This document shows positions 30,083-37,784 of a DNA stretch of 41,860 nucleotides, piece by piece. Origin of the DNA: Candidatus Daviesbacteria bacterium RIFCSPHIGHO2_01_FULL_40_11 (lineage in GTDB: Bacteria > Patescibacteriota > Microgenomatia > Daviesbacterales > UBA10151); contig MFCP01000008.1 of assembly GCA_001776635.1 (NCBI GenBank), positions 1 to 41,860 of the forward strand, read 5' to 3'. Position numbers and translations under genes: made by a program. The notes beneath the pieces are model-generated. The model was not told the DNA's origin. It did not search any database and was given only the letters and a program-made list of their open reading frames with translations. Each line of letters starts with the position of its first letter. The stretch's first letter is position 1.

Positions 30083-31810
30083 ATGTCGACCTTTGTATTT
30101 TTAGGCTTATTGCTTTATTCTTTATTCTTTATTCAACCTGTATTTGCAATTGTCAATCCTCTCTCCGTCCCCAACAACAAGTTCGGGATCCACATCATCC
30201 AAGCTACCCCGGATGAATCTTCACCTGCAGCTAAGCTTGTTAATACTAACGGTGATTGGGGTTATATTACAGTTTTGGTCGAAAGTAAAGATAGAGATCA
30301 TAATAAATGGCAGGAGTTTTTTGATGACCTGCGCCGCAGACACTTGATTCCGCTGGTAAGGCTGGCCACAGAGCCGCAGGGAAACTTCTGGAAAAGACCC
30401 TATGAGAAAGAGGAGGAGGCTTGGGCAGATTTTTTAGATGCCTTAAATTGGCCAACTAAAAACCGTTATGTCATCGTTTACAACGAACCTAATCACGGTA
30501 CAGAATGGGGAAATAAAGTTGACGCGTCCTCTTATGCAGAAGTTCTAGATAAGACTATTACAGCGCTTAAAAACAAAAATCAGGACTTTTTTGTACTCAA
30601 CGGCGGCTTTGATGCTTCCACCCCCTCCAAACCTCCCGTATATGAAGATCAGATAACATTCATGAAAGAAATGAATAAAGCCGTACCGGGTATTTTTGAA
30701 AAATTGGATGGCTGGGTTTCTCACTCATATCCTAACCCGGCTTTTGCAGGATCTCCGGCGGCAGTTGGCAGAGGAACCGTAAGGAATTGGTTTTGGGAAA
30801 TACAGCAACTTCGAAATCTTGGTGTAACTTATAACTTACCGGTTTTTATTACCGAAACAGGCTGGAAACATGCGGAAGGCTTAAGCTACGATTCAAGATT
30901 GCCGGACGAAGAAACTGTAGCCAAGTATTACAAAGAAGCCTTTGAGACTGCTTGGAATATCGACAGGATTGTTGCCATAACTCCTTTTTTATTAAGCTAT
31001 CAGGAGATTCCTTTTGACCACTTTTCGTTTAAAAAACCGACTGGAGAGAAACAAAATATCAAAGTCTTGAGTGTTGCGTATCCTGAGTATTATTCTATGT
31101 ATCAAACAATACAGGATTTACCAAAAGTTACAGGTAAACCTGTTCAGGAAACAAAAGCGCTTCTTACAAAAGGCGAAATTTATAGCTCCATAATTTCAGG
31201 GGAAATCTACACAATTTCTTTAACCTTTAAAAACATAGGCCAGTCAATCTGGAATGATAGGCAGGCAGTAATGCTGCAACCTATTGAGGGAGGTCAAAGC
31301 CTGGGGATTACAGGTATTGAGCTACCTGAAGATAGAAAGATTGAACCCGGACAGGAATACACATTTAATCTAAATTTAAAAGCGCCTCAAAGCGGAACGT
31401 ACAAAGTCTCCCTTAATTTGTTTGATGGGAGCAGTCAATTTGATTCAAAACCTGTTGAATTTACCACAGAAGTTAAGTCCCCTGTCGTTTTGAAAATTTT
31501 GTCTACGCTGGGATGGAAAAAAGATTTTGCAGGAGCTTATGTCCTAAGAATTAAAGGGATAAGCGAAGAAAGCGCCCAAGCCATAACCTTAAATACGGAA
31601 GGGGTATCTCCCGAAATAGAAGCAAGATATCTGCTGCCGGATTATTCCTTTGAGTTCTCTTTGGAAAAACCTTTTTACAAACCCAAAACTATAAATCAAA
31701 AAGTCTCTGCCGGAGTTAATACCTTAGATTTTGGGGTCCTGCAGCCGGATATATTTACCGCAATCTTACATCCTAAGGAGCTTTGGAAACTGTTACCTTT
31801 TTCTAATTAA
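30083..31810 (+). CDS. Secreted TIM-barrel glycoside hydrolase with Ig-like C terminus
   Basis: A signal peptide (residues 1-22) is followed by a clan GH-A type barrel. The acid/base Glu is in 'IVYNEPNHGTEWG' (about 135) and the nucleophile Glu in 'VFITETGWKH' (about 258), about 120 residues apart as in GH5/GH39-like enzymes. Residues about 360-470 form an Ig-like beta domain ('IYTISLTFKNIGQSIWNDRQAVML...GTYKVSLNLFDG'), and a second small beta region with 'LPDYSFEFSLEKPFYKP' ends the protein. It likely cuts a beta-linked polysaccharide outside the cell, perhaps of a host or of the organism itself; the family number cannot be fixed from sequence alone. It is divergent from ppsA, and TAAAAT lies 12 bases before the ATG. 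Confidence 0.8.
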   Translation: MSTFVFLGLLLYSLFFIQPVFAIVNPLSVPNNKFGIHIIQATPDESSPAAKLVNTNGDWGYITVLVESKDRDHNKWQEFFDDLRRRHLIPLVRLATEPQGNFWKRPYEKEEEAWADFLDALNWPTKNRYVIVYNEPNHGTEWGNKVDASSYAEVLDKTITALKNKNQDFFVLNGGFDASTPSKPPVYEDQITFMKEMNKAVPGIFEKLDGWVSHSYPNPAFAGSPAAVGRGTVRNWFWEIQQLRNLGVTYNLPVFITETGWKHAEGLSYDSRLPDEETVAKYYKEAFETAWNIDRIVAITPFLLSYQEIPFDHFSFKKPTGEKQNIKVLSVAYPEYYSMYQTIQDLPKVTGKPVQETKALLTKGEIYSSIISGEIYTISLTFKNIGQSIWNDRQAVMLQPIEGGQSLGITGIELPEDRKIEPGQEYTFNLNLKAPQSGTYKVSLNLFDGSSQFDSKPVEFTTEVKSPVVLKILSTLGWKKDFAGAYVLRIKGISEESAQAITLNTEGVSPEIEARYLLPDYSFEFSLEKPFYKPKTINQKVSAGVNTLDFGVLQPDIFTAILHPKELWKLLPFSN

Positions 31811-31831
31811 AATTGGTATATTTTGACCTAT

Positions 31832-31858
31832 TTTGTCTTAGTTGACAAGGGATATAAT
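31832..31858 (+). promoter_or_regulatory. Promoter of the structured RNA
   Basis: TTTGTC (31832-31837), 15 bases, then a perfect TATAAT (31853-31858), predicting a start at about 31865. A TTGACA at 31842 is too close to be its -35. The -10 is good, the -35 weak. Confidence 0.5.
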
Positions 31859-31865
31859 TTAAGTG

Positions 31866-31978
31866 TAGAGTGATAGAACCTGTTAAAAACTTTAAGTCGC
31901 AAGACAAAAAGTTTGCATCAGTCGAAAGACAGATATTGACAGGTTCTCTAAGGAAGCCCCGCAAGGGGCTTTTTTAGT
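31866..31978 (+). ncRNA. Candidate structured small RNA with three-way junction and two GNRA loops
   Basis: Between two convergent genes. P1 is AGAACCTGT (31875-31883) with ACAGGTTCT (31939-31947), 9 bp perfect, with a TAG/CTA extension outside. P2 is AAACTTT (31887-31893) with AAAGTTT (31908-31914), capped by GTC-GCAA-GAC (31896-31905). P3 is ATC-A-GTC-GAAA-GAC-A-GAT (31917-31934). Both tips are GNRA tetraloops on GTC/GAC stems. A strong terminator follows (AGCCCC-GCAA-GGGGCT and T6). The fold works only on the plus strand, since the GNRA loops vanish on the other. No plus-strand gene follows, so it is not a leader of a local gene. It matches no RNA family I recognise. Confidence 0.75.
31954..31975 (+). 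terminator. Strong intrinsic terminator
   Basis: AGCCCC (31955-31960), GCAA loop, GGGGCT (31965-31970), then six T. It ends the structured RNA and possibly the glycosidase transcript. Confidence 0.9.
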
Positions 31979-31988
31979 ATAAATTATC

Positions 31989-33050
31989 TTAGGGTGTCGC
32001 CTTTGGTTTTCCAGTGGTAATTAATATATCTACGTCCAGTGAGTCGAGATCATTCTGGATTGAAACATTATCAAACTCTTCCTGAAGCAGGGCAGCTATC
32101 TCATTCTGTAAATCTGGGGCCACTATAGGGGAGAAAATGACTATTGTATCTGTGGTAGATGCTCCTCCGGCATTATCTACTTCAATTTTTGACAATCCTA
32201 ACGGGATAAGAAGATTCTTAATTTTAACGGCCTGGCCCGCTATGCCCGTACCGTTTAAGATACTCACCCGCAACCGATCCTTAGCTAAAGTTGCAGACTC
32301 TGTGGAGGTTTCAGGTGCCGCAGACTCGGTGCTGATAGAGGTGGGTGAAGCTTCTAAAGTTGCCTCTGTTGTCTTAAGGTCTTTTTTAAATGCAGTTCGG
32401 GATTGCTTCAAATATATATTAATTAGAAAGAAACTTAGGATGATAACAATTGCGAGCAGAAACAAAATTATAGCTAAAGCCTGCTTGCTTTTACCTCCAT
32501 TGCTTAAGACAGAGCTGTCATTTAAAAAATTTGCGCTCTTAAGGAATCCCCTATCTTTGTATATCTTCCTTACAATATCTTCATTTAAGCTATTATCAGC
32601 GGAATAAAGAGACAGCGGCACCACCGCCAAAACCTTAAAACCCAACCCTTCCAAGGTTTCCAAAACTATTTCAAATAATTGTTTATTAACTGCAAAAAGA
32701 TAAATATTCGCATTTAATTTAACAGTCTTTTTAATTAGTTTCCCACTTTCAAGGGGTATCATTTCTGTAAAGTCTGCCAGTTTTTCATCCAGCAGTTTTA
32801 AGTCTGTGGCGGGAATTAATTTTTTAAAAATAATCTCCTCTGATAGCACCAGTAAAACCCTCTGGCTTTTTATGTTTTCAGCAGTAATAAAATCCGCAAT
32901 AAGCTTACTGTATTTAGCAGGGTTTATAATATCTTCTTCAGAAACAGTATCTTCCGGGAACTCAAGATGTTTTTCCTCGCCATTTATATAGAAGCTCAGG
33001 GAATTTTTTTGAATATAGATTGCCGAAGGGTACTTCTCAAAAAAAATCAT
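31989..33050 (-). CDS. PilM/GspL-like protein with membrane helix and LytR_C domain
   Basis: Residues 1-160 look like a degenerate PilM/GspL cytoplasmic domain ('SAIYIQKNSLSFYING', 'VLLVLSEEIIFKKLIPA', 'NIYLFAVNKQLFEIVLETLEGLGFKVLAVVPLSLYSA'), the actin-like scaffold that ties the pilus motor to the membrane. A single helix (about 197-217, 'ALAIILFLLAIVIILSFFLINIYL') follows. After a Ser/Thr/Ala-rich linker, residues about 255-350 form a LytR C-terminal (LytR_C) domain: 'RVSILNGTGIAGQAVKIKNLLIPLG'. This is the GspL layout (cytoplasm, helix, exterior) with an unusual outer domain. It is last in the pilus operon, and PilN and PilO are not in view. Confidence 0.75.
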   Translation of the reverse strand: MIFFEKYPSAIYIQKNSLSFYINGEEKHLEFPEDTVSEEDIINPAKYSKLIADFITAENIKSQRVLLVLSEEIIFKKLIPATDLKLLDEKLADFTEMIPLESGKLIKKTVKLNANIYLFAVNKQLFEIVLETLEGLGFKVLAVVPLSLYSADNSLNEDIVRKIYKDRGFLKSANFLNDSSVLSNGGKSKQALAIILFLLAIVIILSFFLINIYLKQSRTAFKKDLKTTEATLEASPTSISTESAAPETSTESATLAKDRLRVSILNGTGIAGQAVKIKNLLIPLGLSKIEVDNAGGASTTDTIVIFSPIVAPDLQNEIAALLQEEFDNVSIQNDLDSLDVDILITTGKPKATP

Positions 33051-33083
33051 AACTTAAATACATTTTAGCAGTTTTTAATAAAA

Positions 33084-33596
33084 TTATCTGGAGACTGAAA
33101 TTGTGGTGGTTCCGTCAGTATAGCAAGCCTTGACAGTTACTATGCCGTTCGAATCTCCTTGCACGGAATAACCGGTTTTAGCATCACTTCCTAAAGTTGT
33201 ATCCGGGTCAAAGGGCATAGTTTTAAGGTATTTGCTAACGTTTTGTGATCCAGTCATTAAATCAGTACAAGCTGCTGCTGTAATGGTACAGTCAGAATTG
33301 CTAATTGTGCATCCGGCAGCATCAGTCCCCAACTGCACTTCGGTTCCTGCAGCCGGCATGTTGGATGGATAAGTCCCTTTATTATCCACAATGGATTGGT
33401 GAATAGCGGATAAAATCGAATCCAAGTCCGATGCCCGTCTGGCATCCTTAGCATCTTTTAATCTCTGAGCGGGGTTTAAAGCTACAAATACCGACACAGC
33501 CAGTATTGCCACAATCGTTATGGCAACAAGTAATTCAATTAAGGTAAAGCCTTTTTGCTTACTCTGAAGTAATCTGAAATGGGCAGAAATTCTCAT
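33084..33596 (-). CDS. Type IV pilin-like protein, probable major pilin
   Basis: A class III prepilin leader ends in 'KQKGFTLIELLVAITIVAILAVSVFVALNPAQRL', with the cleavage Gly and Glu5 kept. The globular part has four Cys ('AGCTISNSDCTITAAACTDL...VKACYTDG') able to form two disulfides, and a 'KTGYSVQGDSNGIVTVKAC' end strand like Gram-positive PilA. It is exported and would polymerise into the fibre. The 52-base gap before it carries TTGACA (33634-33629, minus strand), 17 bases, TAAGCT, so it may have its own promoter as well as operon transcription, fitting a subunit needed in excess. Confidence 0.9.
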   Translation of the reverse strand: MRISAHFRLLQSKQKGFTLIELLVAITIVAILAVSVFVALNPAQRLKDAKDARRASDLDSILSAIHQSIVDNKGTYPSNMPAAGTEVQLGTDAAGCTISNSDCTITAAACTDLMTGSQNVSKYLKTMPFDPDTTLGSDAKTGYSVQGDSNGIVTVKACYTDGTTTISVSR

Positions 33597-33648
33597 AACT
33601 ATATCAGCTTATTAAAATCTTAATACCTTGTCAAGACCCATTTAGTGG

Positions 33649-34023
33649 CTAAATTTCTTTCCAGCTGGTTAAACTAATACCGGTAGGATTTCTGGTGAAA
33701 ACAACATTGACTTTTCTTTGGTAAGCAGCAGATAAAGAGGTAATAGTAATATCCCAGTTGGACGGGCCGCCTGAATTATAAGTAATTGAACAAGTCCCCT
33801 CTGGTCTGGTAATAGATGTTCCATTGTAGGAGCTGTTGGCCCGGATTTTCAGCATCACGTCTTCGACACATCCCTCAACAAAATTTAGATTATCTTCCCC
33901 TTTGTATAAAGATAGGGATGATTGAGCTTCGCCTATGGACAGGAGCGTGACAGTGGTCGCAATTGCCACCACTACTACGCTCAAGATTAGTACCGTTGTA
34001 ATTGCAACAAAGCCATCTTTCAT
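33649..34023 (-). CDS. PilX-like minor pilin
   Basis: A short positive start (MKDGFVAITTVLILSVVVVAIATTVTLLSIGEAQSSL) resembles the PilX group, where the cleavage Gly is followed by a hydrophobic helix with no Glu5 at the usual place. The body includes two Cys ('VEGCVEDVML', 'EGTCSITYN'), a pair typical of this family in Gram-positive and CPR pilus operons, and a strand-rich C terminus. It probably belongs to the tip/initiation complex with the other minor pilins. It starts 4 bases after the PilW-like gene. Confidence 0.8.
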   Translation of the reverse strand: MKDGFVAITTVLILSVVVVAIATTVTLLSIGEAQSSLSLYKGEDNLNFVEGCVEDVMLKIRANSSYNGTSITRPEGTCSITYNSGGPSNWDITITSLSAAYQRKVNVVFTRNPTGISLTSWKEI

Positions 34024-34027
34024 AATT

Positions 34028-34522
34028 CTAATTGCTACGCAGTTCTGCGCTTGATTCCGCTGCTATTGCCGGAGCATCATATTCTTGTCTGGAACCGGTG
34101 TAATTATCATCAATTGTGAAAGCAAACTGGATATGCTTAGTCTTGGCGTCTGCAGAACTGTAGTCAGAAAAAGTTAGGTTGGTTACATTTGTATCATTTG
34201 AGTTTAGATTAACCGGTGTTCCACCTGCTCCATACTTAATCCTGATTTTTCCCCCCGCATAGTCTATGACTGTGGTAGCATTGGTGTCCGTATTTAGATC
34301 TATGCTGGTTGCCGAAATGCTATTGATAGCATTTGCATTTCTGATTTCATATTTGATCCTTTCAGAAACATATCTTGCCTGAGATGAAACTTCTTGTTCC
34401 GCACTACTTTTGACCCCTCCTTCTATCACGTCCCACGCAAAAGGAATTAATGCCCCCATCACTATGGTAATAATAGCTATGTAAAGAATGAGCTCGATCA
34501 GTGTAAAACCATTTTTTTTCAT
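34028..34522 (-). CDS. PilW/PulJ-like minor pilin
   Basis: The prepilin leader is 'MKKNGFTLIELILYIAIITIVMGALIPFAWDVI', with Glu5 present. Then comes 'SAEQEVSSQARYVSERIKYEIRNANAINS', the PilW/GspJ pattern of a long helix and 'R-I-x-x-x-I-R-x-A'. The start at 34522 (MKKNGFTL), right after the stop of the upstream pilin gene (TAATATG), is chosen over 34600, since the 26 extra residues would precede a normal leader. A minor pilin of the tip complex. Confidence 0.88.
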   Translation of the reverse strand: MKKNGFTLIELILYIAIITIVMGALIPFAWDVIEGGVKSSAEQEVSSQARYVSERIKYEIRNANAINSISATSIDLNTDTNATTVIDYAGGKIRIKYGAGGTPVNLNSNDTNVTNLTFSDYSSADAKTKHIQFAFTIDDNYTGSRQEYDAPAIAAESSAELRSN

Positions 34523-34523
34523 A

Positions 34524-36263
34524 TTAAGGCGCTGATATATCAACCCTGAAATATACCGGTTCAGCAGAAATAGGGCCGGCCCAAATGGTATTTTCAGCAT
34601 TCCAAGAAGTCCCGCCTCCTGTTAAATGTGATTCCCAAATATCATCAGTTTTGGATGTTGCCGATTCATAAATCCCCGCAAATATTGCACCGGAGTTAAG
34701 ATCAGCTTTTAGCCTAATAAATGAGGTGTCATCGCTTCCGGTTAAAGTAGTGGCTGAACCCCAGGCAGATCCTGACCACTGCTTCTTGGAGATGGCGGCA
34801 CCATCTCCCCACAGGATCCATGCCTTTCCCGGATTAGCTGAATTTGTTTCCCAGACTAAATCAAAGTTCATGGAGGTAATATTTTCTACAGCCTTATCGT
34901 ACTCAGGATGCTGGGTATCAGTGTCCCAGGCACTACCAGACCATTTGCGGGTATTCAAGTCAGCTTTTGCATCCTGTACTCCATACATCAGTTCGTTGGA
35001 GTTGGGTCTTGTAACTAACTTTACCCAATTAGCCACACCACCTGAAGCTGGGATGTCCAAGAGGGTAGCAGCAGTTAAACTCGAGCTGTTCCAGATCCGA
35101 TAATACTGGTCAGTTGCAGTTGCATCACCCCAGATAAACATGGCTCTCCCAGATGTTTGCTCATAAGCCACATCAACTGCTTTTCTGTCGGCAGTGGACG
35201 CTGTAGCATCCCAGACTGTGGCAACACCCATATTGCTCCATCCGGAGCCGCTCCAAGTCATTCCATAGACATCGATGTTAGCATCCAGCATGATCATGGC
35301 AATTTCATTACTGGTACTTATCGGATTTTGAGCTGTTTCAATCCACCTAATAACACCTGTAGTAGGTGGTGCTGTAATAGTGGTTGCAGGAGTCCAATTA
35401 CTTCCATCCCAAATACGGTAGGCGGGATCAACAGATGTTGAGTTTGGGAGAAAAACAATCACTGAGCGGTCGTTACTTTTTTCATATTCAAGATCAAAAC
35501 TTCGATATACAGCAAATGTTGTTCCAACATTAGCCATTAGTGTTGGCGTCCCCCAGCTAGTACCATCCCAAACTTGAGCATAAATATTACCATTTGAATC
35601 TAGAGTAGCTAAAACAGCCTCATTTCTGGTACGTGAGCTTTTAAGAACAATATAATTAATGTTTCCTCCAACATTTTGAGCTGACGCCTCTGCGCTCCAA
35701 GCTGAACCATCCCATATTCGGTAGAAGGGAGTAGAAGTAGTTTTAGAATAAACCATCATAATAGGTCCACCGCTGACTATTGGTTTTCTCCAATCGGATA
35801 AATAACTAATTAAAGAAGTAGTTTCCGGCCTGGCAGAGTTAAAGTTCCAGGTAACTGTTGAGGTAATTTTTTTGGTGTCAGGGTCCAGAGCGCCTCCAGA
35901 GGAAACGACGTTTCCGCTGCCGTCACGATTAACGTTTTCTACTTTAACGGTTCTGACATAGTTATCGCTATTGTTGTGAGCTAAAATATTATTTGTTCCT
36001 TCTGTCTTAAACTCCCAGTAATTTCCCGGATTGTTTCTTTGTAATCCTACTGCATTAAAATTTGTTAAATTTGAATATCCCCTGTTCTTAATTGACCTTA
36101 CTGCCTCTGCTCCTTCTGCTGCAAATTGAGAAGCCACTGTATTTTCTGTGCCTAATCTGTTGGTATTATAACCTTGAACAACTGTCATAACCGCCCCGGT
36201 GGAAAATATCATGAAAATTGCCACTGCCAGGATCACTTCCAAAACCGAAAAGCCATTCTTCAT
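34524..36263 (-). CDS. Giant minor pilin with C-terminal beta-propeller-like repeats, candidate tip adhesin
   Basis: Residues 1-160 are a pilin: leader 'MKNGFSVLEVILAVAIFMIFSTGAVMTVVQ', then the PilV/GspI-like 'AAEGAEAVRSIKNRGYSNL'. From about 165 the protein becomes eight repeats of about 50 residues, each ending in W-x-G-x-x-W: 'RIWDGSAWS' (about 184), 'QVWDGTSWG' (232), 'RIWDGSNWT' (284), 'MTWSGSGWS' (337), 'RIWNSSS' (390), 'RKWSGSAWD' (441), 'KQWSGSAWG' (495), and a final one near 543. Even spacing suggests one closed eight-bladed propeller. With 579 residues it is three to four times a normal minor pilin. A place at the fibre tip as a binding head is inferred by analogy with PilY1/PilC adhesins. 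Confidence 0.85.
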   Translation of the reverse strand: MKNGFSVLEVILAVAIFMIFSTGAVMTVVQGYNTNRLGTENTVASQFAAEGAEAVRSIKNRGYSNLTNFNAVGLQRNNPGNYWEFKTEGTNNILAHNNSDNYVRTVKVENVNRDGSGNVVSSGGALDPDTKKITSTVTWNFNSARPETTSLISYLSDWRKPIVSGGPIMMVYSKTTSTPFYRIWDGSAWSAEASAQNVGGNINYIVLKSSRTRNEAVLATLDSNGNIYAQVWDGTSWGTPTLMANVGTTFAVYRSFDLEYEKSNDRSVIVFLPNSTSVDPAYRIWDGSNWTPATTITAPPTTGVIRWIETAQNPISTSNEIAMIMLDANIDVYGMTWSGSGWSNMGVATVWDATASTADRKAVDVAYEQTSGRAMFIWGDATATDQYYRIWNSSSLTAATLLDIPASGGVANWVKLVTRPNSNELMYGVQDAKADLNTRKWSGSAWDTDTQHPEYDKAVENITSMNFDLVWETNSANPGKAWILWGDGAAISKKQWSGSAWGSATTLTGSDDTSFIRLKADLNSGAIFAGIYESATSKTDDIWESHLTGGGTSWNAENTIWAGPISAEPVYFRVDISAP

Positions 36264-36700
36264 CTGCTGACCACTCCTTGAGAATTGATGGTGACAGTCT
36301 TGCTGTTGCTGCCGGAGCTGATGGTAATAGTGGCAGTGACAGGCGTAGGCAAACCGGTGACGCGGGCGTAGTCAATGTCAGAAATGCCGCTTACAGAAAC
36401 CGCCGGATTGACGCTGAATTCTTCATCAAAAGCAGGATCCCGGCCGGCAAAGCTTAGGCCTTTATATAAAGTAATGGTGTTTGAACTAAAATTTACTGAC
36501 CAGGTACTGCCCTGCTTTCCCGCCATGGCGTAAGTTTGGGCTTTCCTTAAACTGCCGCTAAGCTCGTCCACAGTGTTATCTACCGCATTTTGCACTAAAA
36601 ACCTGGCAAAGAAAGGAGAAGAAAGCAAGGCTATAAAAGAAATTATAGCTATGACCAAAATCAGCTCAATTAGTGTAAAACCATTATTCTTACGTTGCAT
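36260..36700 (-). CDS. GspH/FimT-like minor pilin
   Basis: The leader 'MQRKNNGFTLIELILVIAIISFIALLSSPFFARFLVQNAV' has Glu5, followed by 'VDELSGSLRKAQTYAMAGKQGSTWSVNF', the GspH/FimT block. The C-terminal region is beta-rich, 'TATITISSGSNSKTVTINSQGVVSR', as in GspH. A minor pilin of the initiation complex. Its stop overlaps the start of the giant pilin gene by 4 bases, so they are translated together. Confidence 0.9.
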   Translation of the reverse strand: MQRKNNGFTLIELILVIAIISFIALLSSPFFARFLVQNAVDNTVDELSGSLRKAQTYAMAGKQGSTWSVNFSSNTITLYKGLSFAGRDPAFDEEFSVNPAVSVSGISDIDYARVTGLPTPVTATITISSGSNSKTVTINSQGVVSR

Positions 36701-36701
36701 C

Positions 36702-37778
36702 TTATCTCCTGATGCCGCCTGTAAGCTGATAAATCGGTGAAATAATGGCCAAGGATACCAAAGCTACCGCCACTCCGATCACCAGCAGCAAAACCGGCTC
36801 CAAAACATTGGATAAATTCCTGGTAGTATCGTCTACATCATCTTCAAAAAAATCTCCCATATAGATAAACACATCCTCAAGCTTACCGGTATCCTCCCCC
36901 ACCCCGATCATCTTTGGTACAATGGTGGGAATAAAGGGGTATTTGTTGCTTGACAGCTCCGTAGATAATTTTTTGCCCTTTTCCATGGTTTTTAAAAGGT
37001 TGCCGAAATAGCTTTTGTAAATCAGGTTGTCGGTCGCGTTAAATTGAGTTCTAAGCGAATCAGTGATAGTCAATCCGCTCTTTAGCATCACCCCCATATT
37101 CCGGCAAAAAGAGGCCATTTCAATATTCTGGTTAAGGCTGCCGATCAGCGGTAAGGACACAAGCATCTTATGCCATTTAGGCTTTATAAAAGAGGTCCTT
37201 AGCAGGAAAGAAACCAGGACGGCAGACCCAAAAAAGGCCGCCACGATGATTGTTCCGTAGCCTTTCATCAGGTTGGCGATGTACAGAAGAATTTTGGTAC
37301 TGAGGGGCAGTTCTACCTCCAGTGAGTTGAAAAGATCAACCAGTTTAGGCAGGACAAAAAGCGACATAAACATGCCCATGATGACAGTAGCGGCTAAAAT
37401 AAGCTTTGGGTAAAGTATTGCACCCTGGATTTTTTTATTAAAGTCGTAACTTTTTTTTAGCTGCTGTGCCAAATACTCTAAAGTAACCTCTAGGCTTCCG
37501 GATTTTTCCCCTATCCCGATTAGGCTGATATACAAAGAAGAAAATACACTTTTCTGTTTGGCAAGCGAAGATTCCAGTGTTTGGCCGTTTTCAACATCAG
37601 CTTGGATTTTACCTAGAATCTCTTTAAAAGTGATATTTTTGGTTTGATCCTTGAGTGTGGTAATTGATTCAGCGAGGGGAATACCGCTTTTTAGCATGAC
37701 TGATAAATGCTTGGTAAAAAACAAAATATCCAGCGGGCTGACCCGCAATAATATATGGGTTATGGAAGGCAGTTTCAT
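36702..37778 (-). CDS. pilC: Type IV pilus inner-membrane platform protein PilC
   Basis: The platform protein that couples ATPase movement to pilin extraction. Two homologous T2SSF domains are seen: 'FTKHLSVMLKSGIPLAESITTLKDQT' to 'GEKSGSLEVTLEYLAQQL' and 'FCRNMGVMLKSGLTITDSL' to 'GVGEDTGKLEDVFIYMGDFFEDDVDDTTRNLSNVLEPVLLLVIGV'. Each is followed by membrane helices, three in all. The 358 residues are slightly short of the common 400, with the missing part at the N terminus. The gene lies 6 bases after pilB and one base before the GspH-like pilin. Confidence 0.96.
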   Translation of the reverse strand: MKLPSITHILLRVSPLDILFFTKHLSVMLKSGIPLAESITTLKDQTKNITFKEILGKIQADVENGQTLESSLAKQKSVFSSLYISLIGIGEKSGSLEVTLEYLAQQLKKSYDFNKKIQGAILYPKLILAATVIMGMFMSLFVLPKLVDLFNSLEVELPLSTKILLYIANLMKGYGTIIVAAFFGSAVLVSFLLRTSFIKPKWHKMLVSLPLIGSLNQNIEMASFCRNMGVMLKSGLTITDSLRTQFNATDNLIYKSYFGNLLKTMEKGKKLSTELSSNKYPFIPTIVPKMIGVGEDTGKLEDVFIYMGDFFEDDVDDTTRNLSNVLEPVLLLVIGVAVALVSLAIISPIYQLTGGIRR

Positions 37779-37784
37779 TTTAAT

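Noticed and set aside
31842-31847. TTGACA as the -35 of the structured RNA promoter
   Set aside because: Only 5 bases separate it from TATAAT, far from the 16-18 needed.
31866-31978. c-di-GMP (GEMM) riboswitch or hammerhead ribozyme
   Set aside because: The conserved GEMM core and the CTGANGA core of hammerheads are absent, although GAAA and GCAA loops look similar at first sight.
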